Notes under the pieces: model-generated
The model's database searches: none
Told to the model about the DNA's origin: nothing
The model's input: the letters and a program-made list of their open reading frames with translations, nothing else
Shown: piece after piece, positions 9,859 through 20,996 of the stretch
How positions within the stretch are numbered: the stretch's first letter is position 1
How the letters are laid out: each line of letters begins with the position of its first letter
Translations under genes and position numbers: made by a program
Origin: Cryptomeria japonica
Lineage: Eukaryota; Streptophyta; Pinopsida; Cupressales; Cupressaceae
Assembly (NCBI RefSeq): GCF_030272615.1
Contig: NC_081408.1
Location: forward strand, 407,990,889 to 408,054,888
DNA: 64,000 nucleotides
Direction: 5' to 3'

Positions 9859-12505
9859 TTGAAAAGACCCCTGAGCAAGGGGAAGGTTACAAACCTAAAA
9901 AGGAAAAAATCCACCACCCTGAAAATAATAGAGGCCACCCCAATTGTTGTTATTCTTGTTGCACTTCAAATCTCTAATGAGCCTGTTATTGAGGAAGTCC
10001 CACCTGCTGAAGCTGAGAGCTCTAAGTCAAAGAGAAGGAGAGCCTCCTCTTCCAAAAATTACTACAACTCTGCCTTCCATCCAAACCCCAACACCTACTC
10101 AAGGCCCGCCACCTTCACAAACCCCATATGCTACGGATGTGAGCACTGAAACCCTCGGCCAACAAATTGAAGAATAGTTGGCTGAAATAGAGAAGAAGAA
10201 GAAGAAAGATGCAAGGGATCTTCATCAAGATTTGATGGATTTATTTAAGGGGTCGACAATTCAAGAATCTCCAAGGAAGATATTCTCTGATAAATGTTCA
10301 AAGTGTGGGGATGCACATGCTATAGATAGGGGGTGGGACAATTTCTATTATTAATGTGGAAACATGGACAAAGATGCACCCATGTCAAATGTGTCAAACC
10401 CCTAAGTGCTGGACTTGGCTAAGTTAGTGGTCCCAAATGTTCTCGTGGAGCCTGCACTCATCAAGTTTTTATCAAAGCAATATCACCTTGAATCTATGAC
10501 TTTGAGAAGAGTTGATGGAATAGTTTTGGTGGATGTAGGCAAAGAAGCAATAATTTCTTGTTTTGGTTTGAATAGAAATACCTTGAAGGAGATTGATATG
10601 AGGAAATTTCAAGTTGTATATAATAGGAAGAGGATGGCACTGAGGAAGGAAGAAGTGCCAAGATACAGGGAAAAAATTGTATCAGAGCGAGATAAATTAT
10701 TTGTTTCAGTCAGAGAAGGAGCCACTCGAATTGGTCTCTTTTGAACATTATTTTGTGAAAACATACTATGCTCTGTGTCAAGTTTTAGGGATTGATGCAG
10801 GAAGAATGAAGATCATGTAGGAATGATGATGGTAGCAATGAGGATCCAACATCCCCAATCAAATGAACTATATGATTTTTCCACATACATACAAGATAAG
10901 TTACATGAGGGTTTAATGAGAGCGAAGAATGCTAAGGTTTCAGTAGATTTCAAATAATATTCCCTCTTGTGCCATTTAATTCTTTTCCAAAATAGAATAG
11001 AATGGGTCCCTAGCCTGAACATAAGTATGTTTGACCCTAAAGAAGGCAACAGGTGGTCAGTGCAAAGATGGACCTAATTCTGGCATAAGGGGTCTTAAAT
11101 GGTCAAATTATGTGGCATTCTTCGACCATTTTATGATGAAATTTCTGAGATGGTTTGGGCTCCAATGCCCAAGGATCCCCAATAAAATTATGAGAGTGTT
11201 GAGGGCCAAATACTTGAGGCCAAAGGATGTGAAATTACCTGAGGGTGCATTCACCCACAATTTTGGTGATTTTTTCTTGTATTCAAATTGTACAGTAATT
11301 AAAGTTTATGGGTACCCTCGAGCACCTCACAAGCTACCAGTGTTTGTCTCTCCAAGGCTTGCATTTATTGAATTTATGTGGCAACTAATGTGGATGGAAA
11401 GGCAGTGGGTTCGGCCTGAGAAGAAGGGAACTCATCTTCCCAGGTATACTATATGTGGAGATTTTGTAGTAGACGATGATACTATTAAGAAAGTGCAGGA
11501 ATTTTTTAGAGACAACTACCGCCTACAAAGTGGGAAGGCCAGAGACTATAATCCTAAGGGGTATATAAATGACCTCATGGTAAACAAGATGAAAAGAAAA
11601 GAGGTATTTCATAAACACTATGAATATGAGGATTTGATAGGAAATTGCTCTCCTAAAACTGCATCAAGCAATAGGAAGAAGTGGGATATCCTCGATAGGA
11701 TTGAAAAGGAGAGGAAACAAAGAGACACTAGCTTCAAGGGATTTTGCTTGAAAATTTTCAAATTAAGCCATGAGGATGTACCACCAATTGCAAATTTTTG
11801 AAACAATTTTTGCTGAGGCACAGGGAGAGGCATTCGGCCAAGCAATGGAAGAGAGGCTTGGTTACTAGCCTCCAAGAGTTGTAGCTTATGATACGAAAGG
11901 AAAGGAAATTGAAGGGCAAGAGCCACATGTGCAAACTCCTTCTCAACGAGAGCCCCTAGAAAGCCAACTTCCCCCCAAGCAACATAGACACTTTGAAAAG
12001 GCTAAGGCCACTCCATTAGATTTTGTGGAGATTCAAGATGAAAAAGATGATGCAAGAGTTCCTCCCTCTTCCCCTCCTTGAGATACATTATAGGATATTG
12101 ATTTTTCTGATGAGCCTCTAGATGTTGATAGGACTATTATTCCAAGCACAATTCCAAAGGATGAAACAAATGATGAAATGATAATGGTTGCTAATCAATT
12201 TTTGTCAGATGATGAATTCATCAAGATGCTGGAGTTTAAGATTTTTGGTTTCAAGCCAAGTTTAAGGAGTTGTCAAAAGATGAGATGGCAAATTTTGACA
12301 AAGATAATATAGATATTACTCTGGATGTGGCAAGAGAGATGATTAAGAATAGTGGTATGTTATTGGTCCCAGGATGGGATGTTTAAAAAAAAATTCTTTT
12401 AGATCAAGTAATGAAATAGGAGGACCAAATCTATGCTAGGGAATTTGGTACTCATAAAACAAGGTTTCATCCCAGTATACAGGCCCTAGCACAATCGTCT
12501 AAAGC
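9859..12505 (+). pseudogene. Element D1 ORF, 5' part: unfamiliar repeat-borne protein
   Basis: I do not recognise this protein. A basic N-terminal segment (9859-10149) has KRPLSKGK and a Ser/Arg-rich tract. A second block (about 10406-10741) has the motif FGLNRNTLKEIDMRKFQ. A third block (11031-11801, 256 codons open) contains LRPKDVKLP, LPVFVSPRLAFIEFMWQL and ends in a basic helical tail. Frameshifts and stops separate the blocks. The reading resumes at 27181 after removal of the inserted element C. A diverged relative lies at 32640-37810 with the same block order. Repetition and decay say mobile element, not host gene; no reverse transcriptase, integrase or transposase motif was seen, so the class is open. 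Confidence 0.55.
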
Positions 12506-13640
12506 TATTATCAAGAGACACTGTGTAGGTCATTTGGTGTTGTCATTGATGGAAACTGAAGTTAGATATCTCATGCACAATGATTGATTTTTCTCTACCA
12601 GAAGTCATAATGAAAATTTGGTTTAGTCTGGTGAGCTAGAACAAATCATCAGACAGAATGTAGTATTTTGGTCAGCATTTCATTTCAATTGAATATTTTG
12701 TGTTGTGAAGATAGAGGAAGATAGTTAGATGTCTGGAATACCTTATTCCATAATCTTAGCCTCTGGTGATGATTGTCATGTGAGTTAGAAGATCTAGTGT
12801 ACAAGATTTTGGGGTTGAACAGTGTGGTATTGATATCTTGGATAGTTGATCATTGTGCAAAATTGATGGAGTAATTTTGGTGATTGTTTTTGTGATCGAG
12901 GATGTTTAGTCGACATTTGGGAAGCATGTGGATGGTTATTTTTTGTTTGCATATGCATTGGAGATCGGATTGAGTCGACTATGTATGCACGTTTCATTAT
13001 TTGTATAGTGTTCTTGAGGTCGACGTGTAGAAGACCTAATTTCATGTTGTGAATATATAAGACCGATGGATATGATCATTTTGGATAATAGTGGATATGT
13101 GAAATTTGTTTGTGATTGATTGTGCACAGTTTTACATGCGCAATTGAAGGAGTTATGTTCTGAAATATTACAGAACAACGAAACAAAGCAATGCAACAAA
13201 GCAGTGTGAGATTAAGTATTTTATGCTTAACCAAAACTGTACTTTGGCATTTGCAGATGCTATTTTTTAGTTCAGCCATTCCAATTATCTTTTGTATAAG
13301 ATATTGTAAGACAGTGAGTCTGCCTAGGGTTGTAGCCCTTGATATTTTGAGCGGTGATCTCTAGGTAGTGTGCTAGAATGTATGAGCATTCCCAATGTAA
13401 TATTTCTATACTTCTAAAAAGTATATTTATATTGTGGGTCTCATTCCCACAGTGGTTTTCCCCTTGACCAGGTTTTCCACGTATAAAAATCTTGGTGTTA
13501 TGGTTGTGTGGATATTTTATTTATGTGTTTGCATCTCTCTCTCGTTGATTTGCTTTAAGTGCTTGAAAGAACAAGTTAATAATGTTAAAAATTACAAAAC
13601 ACTAATTCACCCCCCCTCTCAGTGTTCCTTGATTCCAACA
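12506..13640 (+). repeat. 5' LTR of element C
   Basis: The LTR starts TATTATCAAGAGACACTG, corresponding to TGTTGGCAAGAGACACTG in the 3' copy, so the first bases have mutated. It ends CTTGATTCCAACA. The tail has a long C run and CTCTCAGTG, similar in style to the end of the LTR of element E. Open frames inside it are not credible. Confidence 0.85.
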
Positions 13641-13642
13641 AT

Positions 13643-13656
13643 TGGTATCAAAGCCT
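13643..13656 (+). other. Primer binding site of element C (tRNA-iMet type)
   Basis: TGGTATCAAAGCCT follows the LTR end two bases later. It matches the initiator-methionine primer site TGGTATCAGAGC common in Ty1/copia elements, with one G-to-A change. Confidence 0.8.
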
Positions 13657-13708
13657 AGTTCCTTGGAAGAAGCCTAATAGCTTGAGGAGGATCCAAGAAG
13701 GTGAATCA

Positions 13709-14780
13709 ATGGACTTTGGTAGTCTTCAACATCAACTTATTGTGGCACTTGAGGATCTTGATCAATTCCAAGCTGAGGTTTGGAAAATGAAAGCAAATCT
13801 CAAGGATGTTAAGAATTTCATCCAGTCATTGAAAGACCAGTTGATCAAGTCAAGAGAAAAGAGAAAGGAACTTGTTGATAAGCTAAAGGAGAAAGAAAGC
13901 CAAAGCATAGATGATCAAGCCTTGAAAGAGAAGACAAAAGAATGTGAGAAACTTGCTAGAGATAATGCAGTTCAGAAGAATGAGATGAAATCTATTGTGA
14001 TGAAATTGACAAAGGAGATTGAGGAAAAAAAGAAGAATGAGGATAATCTTGCTCAGTTATTGAAAGATAAATCTGATGAATGTTGCAGACTTGATTGTGA
14101 GAATGGCCAACCGAAGCTTGACCTACAAGAATCTAGACAACATGAGGAAGAGCTTGGAAAGCAGATCCTTCTTATTAGATATGATCTTGAACCTGCAAAT
14201 GAGTACAAGGATAAATTTAGGATCAGTTCAGCCAGACCTAACAAGATGCTTGAAATCCAAAAAGGTGAAGATGACAAGTGAGGACTTGGATTTGAGAAAG
14301 GTGAAAGCTCTGGATCTAGTCAAAACAATCCTAAGTCTCAACATCAGAAGAACAAAGCTAAAAGGTATCCAGTAAGGCAACCTAATGCTCATAAGTTCAA
14401 TGGTAACTGTTTTGTTTGCAATAAATTTGGTCATATGGCTAGTCAATGCAAAAACAGAATGAATCAGAATAGTCCATCTATCTCTGGTCAATATTTTAAA
14501 TACAACAAGTATGGACATAGGTCAAATGAATGCAGAAGTATAATGAATAACTTTCCAAATAAAAGGAATATCAGATGTTATGCATGTGGTAGGTTTGGAC
14601 ATGTTGCTAATTAGTGCAGGTCAAGATGAAATAAAGGGAATTTCAGGCCTAAATAAGGAAATGTTGTATTCTATAATTACAACAAATCCAGTCACATTGC
14701 AAGATTCTGTAGAAGCAGAAATGTGAATAGGAACGGTCTGGTAGACAAGAATAAGAATATGTAGGCAGATTAAAAAGGGA
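13709..14780 (+). pseudogene. Gag of element C: coiled coil and four zinc knuckles
   Basis: The likely start is the ATG at 13709 (MDFGSLQ), after the primer site. The first 190 codons are Lys/Glu-rich and strongly helical, a probable coiled coil. Four CCHC-type knuckles follow: CFVCNKFGHMASQC at 14408-14449 (intact), a second at 14492-14533 with two Cys changed to Tyr, a third at 14577-14618 with an in-frame TAG before its last Cys, and a fourth near 14672-14713 that has also lost two Cys. A TGA at 14279-14281 interrupts the chain. Knuckles of this type bind retroelement RNA. The order matches Ty1/copia gag of the long-gag type. Confidence 0.8.
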
Positions 14781-15173
14781 AAGCAAAAGTGGAGGAGATC
14801 AGAGATCAAATGAAGAAGACATGGGTTAAGAAGAGTGATTCAGATTCTAGAAACGAGTTCGCACCTGATTTTGATGCTAAAAATTCCTCCAGGAATTGAA
14901 TTAAGGCCTCCAACCTAAAGGGAGTTTTCATGAAAATCTTATCCACCCCTATAGCAGATGATACCTAAATTTGGCAGGTTGATAGATGTTTTGTTAGGGA
15001 ATTACAAATGATGTGAGATAATCTCTGGAATAATCTGATCAATAATTCAAATCTGTAGGTGATTCCTTATGAGTTGTCTGAAAAAGTTGAGTATCTGGAA
15101 GGTTTAAGGCTAAACGCATTTAATGCACCCTAAAAGTCAGATAATTAGTGAACGATAAAAATCCATTTTGCCT
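14781..15173 (+). other. Element C internal sequence between gag and nested element E
   Basis: Broken coding-like sequence with several TAG stops follows gag up to the insertion point of E. I see no protease DSG/DTG motif or integrase zinc finger. The last five bases TGCCT form the left TSD copy of E. Confidence 0.5.
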
Positions 15174-16601
15174 TGTTGGCATATGATGAACCGGTATGAT
15201 GATTATGATGATAATGTATGTTGTCATTGATGTCAATAAGTATAGGTGAACCGGTATGAAGATTGGAAGAAGTTGTTATTGATATTCAAGTTGGAGAACC
15301 GATATGAAGAGATGTAGTGAACCGGTGTCAGGGTTTCACTAAGTGTGACTACCGGTTGGTAGTCTCAGCTCTAGGATTTCCAGTTTGGCAATCAAACTTG
15401 TGCGATGCAACCGGTGACACTCTGTGATGAGTTCACTAAGAAATAAGGATGAGATCGAGATGTCTCGTTAGTTTTGTGCACGTGAAAGATTTTTTTGAGG
15501 ATCTTGCATGTGAAGATCGATTGCATTAAATGTTTACCTCGGGAATGAACATTCTTCTTAGCGATATGTGAAGAGAGTGTGCTAGGTTACTGATTTCTAT
15601 GTGCGGTGAAGAATGGACGATGCAGAATGACTTGTGATTTGTTTGAGATTGTTTTATTCTATGCAAAGTGTTTGAACGGTCATGATTCGACCGCTTGTAA
15701 TTATAAACCTAAAATGTTTAGGGTTTAGGGTTTATGCTACAGACCTAATTGTTGTCTATAATGTCGATGATGTTTGTTATTGTAAGTGTTGGCAAATGTT
15801 GTGTTTGTATCTGAGTGATGAGATACTTGCCAAACCAGTGAGTGGAAAACTGCATAGTAGAGGAACTAAAAAGGATCTGCCTTAGCATGTAGTGTTGTTA
15901 TCAGATCAGAGCTTTACCTGTTGTCTTCTAACCATTTCAACAATAGGAAAATCTCTTTGTCGGGTAGATTTAACAGGCTTATTGTAAATCCTCTAACCAG
16001 GTGACTCAAGATCATTGAGTTCTTCAAATCCTCTAGCAAGGTAACCTTTGACAGGGTTTCAACCTTTAACAAGGTATATAGCCATCCGTTAACCGGGTGA
16101 TCTTTAACAGGATCGGTTCCTAGCAGAACCTTATTGTAAAGTCTTTAACCGGACTAGGCTCCTAACAGAGCAAGCTTCAAAAGAGTTCAAAAACAAGCTT
16201 GTGGGTATTCATCCCTACCGTGGTTTTTCCCATTTGGGTTTCCACGTGAAAAATTTGTGTGTCATGAGTTGTGTATTTTTCATGTGATGATTGAGTATTC
16301 TTTGTTTAGGTGATTATGCATGCAGAGCTAATAGTTATGGTATTACTGATACAACACATGCATATGTATATTGGGGAAGTAGTTATCAAGTGTTGAATGT
16401 TATTTGAAGTATTCAGTTTTACTGGTTTAGATGTCTGAAGTCTTACTGTGTTTAACCGGTATTGCCATGGTTAAGTTCAGTGATGAAGACAACCGATTAT
16501 CATTGTTTTAACTTGATAAGTTGCTGAGAAGTTTTTGTCTATACCGATTCACCCCCCTCTCAGTACCAGTTAGGGTATTTGTTGTTCATCATTATTCATC
16601 A
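15174..16601 (+). repeat. 5' LTR of element E
   Basis: It runs from TGTTGGCATATGATG to TTCATCATTATTCATCA, 1,428 bp. Compared with the copy at 20997-22437 there are scattered substitutions and an insertion of about 11 bp near 21677 in the 3' copy. It contains TTTAGGGTTTAGGGTTTA at 15717-15734, which resembles the plant telomere repeat. Confidence 0.92.
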
Positions 16602-16603
16602 AT

Positions 16604-16621
16604 TGGTATCAGAGCAACTCC
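16604..16621 (+). other. Primer binding site of element E (tRNA-iMet type)
   Basis: TGGTATCAGAGCAACTCC begins two bases after the LTR end. It is the standard initiator-methionine tRNA primer site of plant Ty1/copia elements. Confidence 0.92.
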
Positions 16622-16672
16622 AGGTCCTCGGTGATATAAGCTTAACCGCTTGAGGTAAAAGATCTTTCTTTA

Positions 16673-17560
16673 ATGATGAAGAGGGAAGATCCTAAGTTCA
16701 ATGGAGATAACTTCAAAATATGGAAGGAAAGAACAAAGATTTATATCAAGATTTTAGGTGCTCAACACTAGAGCTATGTTGAGAATGCATATGTAATCCC
16801 CACTGGCACTCTAATCGATGATCAAAAAAGAGAGATTCAAGAAAATGGGCAAGTCATGGAAGCCCTTATTAGCAGTTTGTTCGATATTGAGTTCATTGAT
16901 CTACAAGATAAGGACACTCCTAAGGATGTATGGGACACATTGGAAACCATTTATGGTGGTGATGAACATGTCAAGCAAGCTAAGGAAGAAAGCCTTAGAG
17001 GAAAATTTCAAGACATGAGGATGGCTAAAGAAGAGATCATTCAACAATATGTTATAAGGATCAAGACTGTGGTTGGAGACATCAAGAGCACTGGTAGAAC
17101 AATTGATGATGCCACTGATGTCAGTAAAGTTTTGAGATCATTGTTACCGGTCTATGCAATCAGAGTTGCTGCTATTCAGGAGCTAAGATATATCGACAAA
17201 ACCAAGGTATCCCTAGACTCTATCATTGCAAAGTTGACAACATATGAGTTGAATAGCTATGATGGCAGTGTTCATAAGACTGAGTTAGCTTTTAGAGCAT
17301 CTGTTGCACCAACCAGAAAAGGAAAAGAAGTAAGTACGTTATGAATCCATGCAATGCAAAGGTATGGATGATGAAGAGATTCTGATGGAGTTTGAAGCTC
17401 TTCTTGCCAAGAGACTTCCAAAAGGCACCGGAAAATGCAAAGGTAAGCTTCCTTTAAAATGTTTTTCCTGCAATAAGATAGGACATATAGTTGTTAACTG
17501 TCCTAACAATGACAATAAGGATAAACTAGAGAGGTTTAGAAAGTATAAAGGAGGAGGTAG
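16673..17560 (+). pseudogene. Gag of element E (copia type)
   Basis: The start is the ATG at 16673, 50 bp beyond the primer site. FNGDNFKIWKERTKIYI near the N terminus and the region around DTPKDVWDTLETIYGG are typical of the copia gag domain. One TAG near 16769 sits where a Trp codon is likely. A frameshift near 17340 shifts reading into the frame that holds the zinc knuckle CFSCNKIGHIVVNC (17461-17502). It encoded the particle protein that packages element RNA. Confidence 0.88.
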
Positions 17561-18908
17561 AAGAAATTGTCTTGTTGCAGTTGATGAAGGTGTTACTGAT
17601 GAAGAATCAGAGGATGAAGAGAATGAAGACATAGTGTTTGTAGCTGTAAAGGAAGAAGTGTCTAACAAGAAAGTCCTTGTCTCTCGCATTGACAACTCTA
17701 ATGAGTGGATTATTGATAGTGGGTGTTCTCACCACATGACTGATGACCAAAGAAAGTTTCTGTCTCTGGAAGAATATGATGGAGGTGTTGTCAGGTTTGG
17801 CAACGATGCACCATGCTTGGTAAAAGGTAAAGGATCCATCTCACTGAATGGAAAGAGTAGTGTGGATGATGTTTACTGGGCATAAGGTCTTAAGCATAAC
17901 CTTTTGAGTGTTGCTCAGCTAAATAACAAAGGACTCATTCTAGAGTTCAAAGGTGGAGTCTGCAGTATAATTGCAAAGAGTGGTGAACTTATTGCCACCG
18001 GTAAGCAAACCAGAGGTAACTTATATTAGTTGAATGCCAAGATTAGTCAGTGTCTAATGACAAAGTTTGATGACAGTTGGATATGGCATAGGAGACTTTG
18101 TCATATGAATTTTGATAATATTGTAAAAGCTAGTAAGATCAAGGCAGTAAGAGGATTTCCTTTGCTGAACAAACCAGATAATTCTTTGTGCAGAGAATGT
18201 CAACTTGGGAAGATGTCTTCCTCAACTTTCAAAGGTAAGTCTTTTTCAGCAAAGAAATTACTTGATCTTGTGCATACCGATTTGTGTGGTCCAATGAAAA
18301 CTATAAATATTCAGGGAGATAGGTATTTCATGATTCTTACCGATGACTGCTCAAGAATGATGTGGGTCACATTCTTGAAAGACAAGTCTGAGGCGTTTGG
18401 AAAGTTCAAAGCCTTTAGAGCATTAGTAGAGAAGGAAAGTGGTCAAAGGATAAAATGCCTAAGAACTGATCAAGGAGGTGAATTCACTTCTGATGAATTC
18501 AACAAGTACTGTGAAGAGAACGGTATCAAGAGGCAGTTATCTGTCCCAAGGACACCACAACATAATGGCATGGCAGAAAGGAATAACAGGACTATAGTTG
18601 AAGCGGCTAGAACAATGCTGATCCAAAGAAAGGTTGCTCACACTTTTTGGAGAGAAGCGGTGAGCAATGCAGTCTATACTATGAACCGAGTACTCATCAA
18701 GAAAGGTAAAGTTAAAACCCCTTACGAGTACTCGACCAGGAAGACTCCCACTGTGAGTTATTTTAAAGTATTTGGCAGTAAGTGTTATATCAAGAGAGGT
18801 GAGCATCTAAGTAAGTTTGATGCTAAATGTGATGAAGGAATATTTTAGGGTTATTCCACTAAGAGCAAAGCTCTCAAGTGCTACAACAATAGGACTAAGA
18901 AAAAATGT
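17561..18908 (+). pseudogene. Protease and integrase of element E
   Basis: The aspartic protease site is WIIDSGCSHHMT at about 17707-17740. The pre-integrase zinc finger reads HRRLCHMNF, followed later by CRECQLGKM (about 18080-18210). The integrase core keeps HTDLCGPM, RTDQGGEF and MAERNN (about 18270, 18466 and 18573), giving the D, D, E catalytic set. In-frame stops are TAA near 17883, TAG near 18027 and TAG near 18846, after which a frameshift follows. The enzyme cleaved the polyprotein and inserted element DNA. Confidence 0.92.
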
Positions 18909-18972
18909 TGAGAGTATCAATGTCAGGGTTGATGAATTCCCTAAGAAGCCCGAGGAAAGCTATAGCAAGTAA

Positions 18973-20774
18973 GTGGAAGATGAACCAGGTGTAAGCTTCT
19001 TGGAACTGGTTAAGAAGGAAACAAGAAAAGACCTAAGTGTTCCTATACTGGTAGAAGCTACGGTAGGTGAAGAAGAAGATGGAGAAGAAGAAGAAGAGGA
19101 AAAGCAAGCAGAACCAGTTAGAGTCATTCCTAGATATGTGAAATTACATCATGATCCGAAGCAGATCATAGGAGATAAAGATGCAGGGATACTCACAAGA
19201 AGAAAGGTGAAAGAAAACTCTTGCATGATTTCCGAATTTGACCCTAAGACTACTGGAGAGGCACTTACATATGAAGACTGGATTAAGGAAATGGAAGAGG
19301 AGCTAGACCAGATAGAAAAGAATGCAACACAGTCTTTGGTACCCAGACCGGAACACAAGAATGTCATAGGTACCAAATGGGTCTTCAGGAATAAGCTAAA
19401 CGAAGAAGGAACAATTGTAAGGAACAAGGCAAGACTTGTATGCAAGGGATATGCTTAGGAAGAAGGAGAAGACTATGGAGAAACCTTTGCCCCAGTGGCT
19501 AGATTGGAAGGTGTTCTAATGCTACTTGCATTTGCAGCATTTAAGGGATTCAAGGTATATTAGATGGATGTGAAATATGCGTTCTTGAATGGAATCCTAG
19601 AAGAGGAAGTGTATATTGAGCAACTAGATGGGTTTGCCTTATCAGAAGATAGTAACATGGTGTGTATATTACACAAGGCCCTATATGGATTGAAACAAGC
19701 ACCATGGGCATAGTATGAATGATTACACTCTCGTCTTGTGAAAATAGGATCTCAAAGAACAAGTGAGGACAACAACATCTACCTGAAATCTGAAGGTGAT
19801 CAGATTCTGATCTGTGAAGTGTTTGTAGATGACATAATATTTGGAGGAGATGATGAGATGAGCCATTCATTTGCAGATGAAATGAAGAAAGAGTTTGAGA
19901 TGTCTCTGATTGGAGAGATAAAATTCTTCATTGATTTACAGATTCAACAAATGAAAGAGGGTATCTTTATTACCTAGTCTAAGTATGTCAAAGAGGTATT
20001 GAAGACCTTTGGCATGGAGGAAAGCAAATCGGTTGGTACACCGATGGTGACCGGATGTAAATTGACTAAGGAAGATGATTCAACATTGGTGAATGAGAAG
20101 GAGTATCAGTCAATGATCGATAAGGTGCACTATGTGGTACACAACAGACCAGATATTGCTCATGTAGTGGGCATTGTGGCCCTCGTTTCAGAAAAGTCCA
20201 AGAGAATCCCACTTGGTAGCAGTCAAGAGGATTCTTAGATACCTGAAAGGGACAGTTGATTATGGGTTGTGGTATCCATGCAATGGTGATTTTAATCTTA
20301 AAGTATATACCGATGTAGATTGGGCACGTAATGTGGACGACCGGAAGAGCACAACCGGTGGAGCGTTCTTTCTTGGTGGAAGACTAGTGTCATGGACGAG
20401 TAAGAAGCAGAGTTGTACGACTTAGTCTACAGCTGAAGTGGAGTATGTGGTAGCATTTATGAACTGCACTCAAGCAATCTAGATGAAACATGTATTGGAT
20501 GGTTTCAAAGTACCTATATCTAAATCGACGAATATATTTTGTGACAACACAAGTGCAATCAATTTCCAAGAATCCAGTATTGTATGCTATAACTAAGCAC
20601 ATTGAGATCAAGTATCATTTCTTGAGAGAGAAGGTTCAAAATAGAGGGTTTGTATTACAACATGTTTCCAGTAAGGAGTAGCTAGCAGAAATATTCACTA
20701 AGCCCTTACCGAAGACTACATTTACCTATTTGAGAGGTGAATTAGGGGTTCTACCCCTTCATGAAGTAAACTAA
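18973..20774 (+). pseudogene. Reverse transcriptase and RNase H of element E
   Basis: An acidic Glu-rich linker precedes the reverse transcriptase. Recognisable blocks are WVFRNK, ARLVCKGY, AFLNG, LYGLKQAP and the catalytic FVDDIIFGG at about 19821-19847. RNase H blocks are YTDVDWA (about 20304), FCDNTSAINF (about 20537) and the final segment IFTKPLPK before the stop at 20772-20774. TAG stops lie near 19456, 19560, 19712, 19975, 20422, 20480 and 20680, most where Gln or Trp is usual in the family; a frameshift occurs near 20190. Confidence 0.92.
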
Positions 20775-20984
20775 AGTTTTGTGCTCCACATCAGTCAAGT
20801 ACTATAATGACAAATCTTACAAGGTTGATGTGTTGAAGGATGCTACTCCATAGGGGGAGCAGCATAGTGGAGAATGGAAGCTTGTGCCTCCACTTTGGCA
20901 TTGTTGTCAAAGGGGGAGAAGATATCTGATGATGAAGATATATGTTATAGTTGCAATGCTACACTAAGTATTGCCATCAATGCC

Positions 20985-20996
20985 AAAGGGGGAGAT
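20985..20996 (+). other. Polypurine tract of element E, with an upstream second copy
   Basis: AAAGGGGGAGAT ends directly at the 3' LTR. A second tract AAAGGGGGAGAAG lies at 20909-20921, about 75 bp upstream. The tract resists RNase H and primes plus-strand synthesis. Confidence 0.85.

Noticed and set aside
13643..13656. Initiator tRNA-like sequence as a possible tRNA gene
   Set aside because: Only the 3' complement is present, directly after an LTR; it is a primer binding site. The same holds at 16604.
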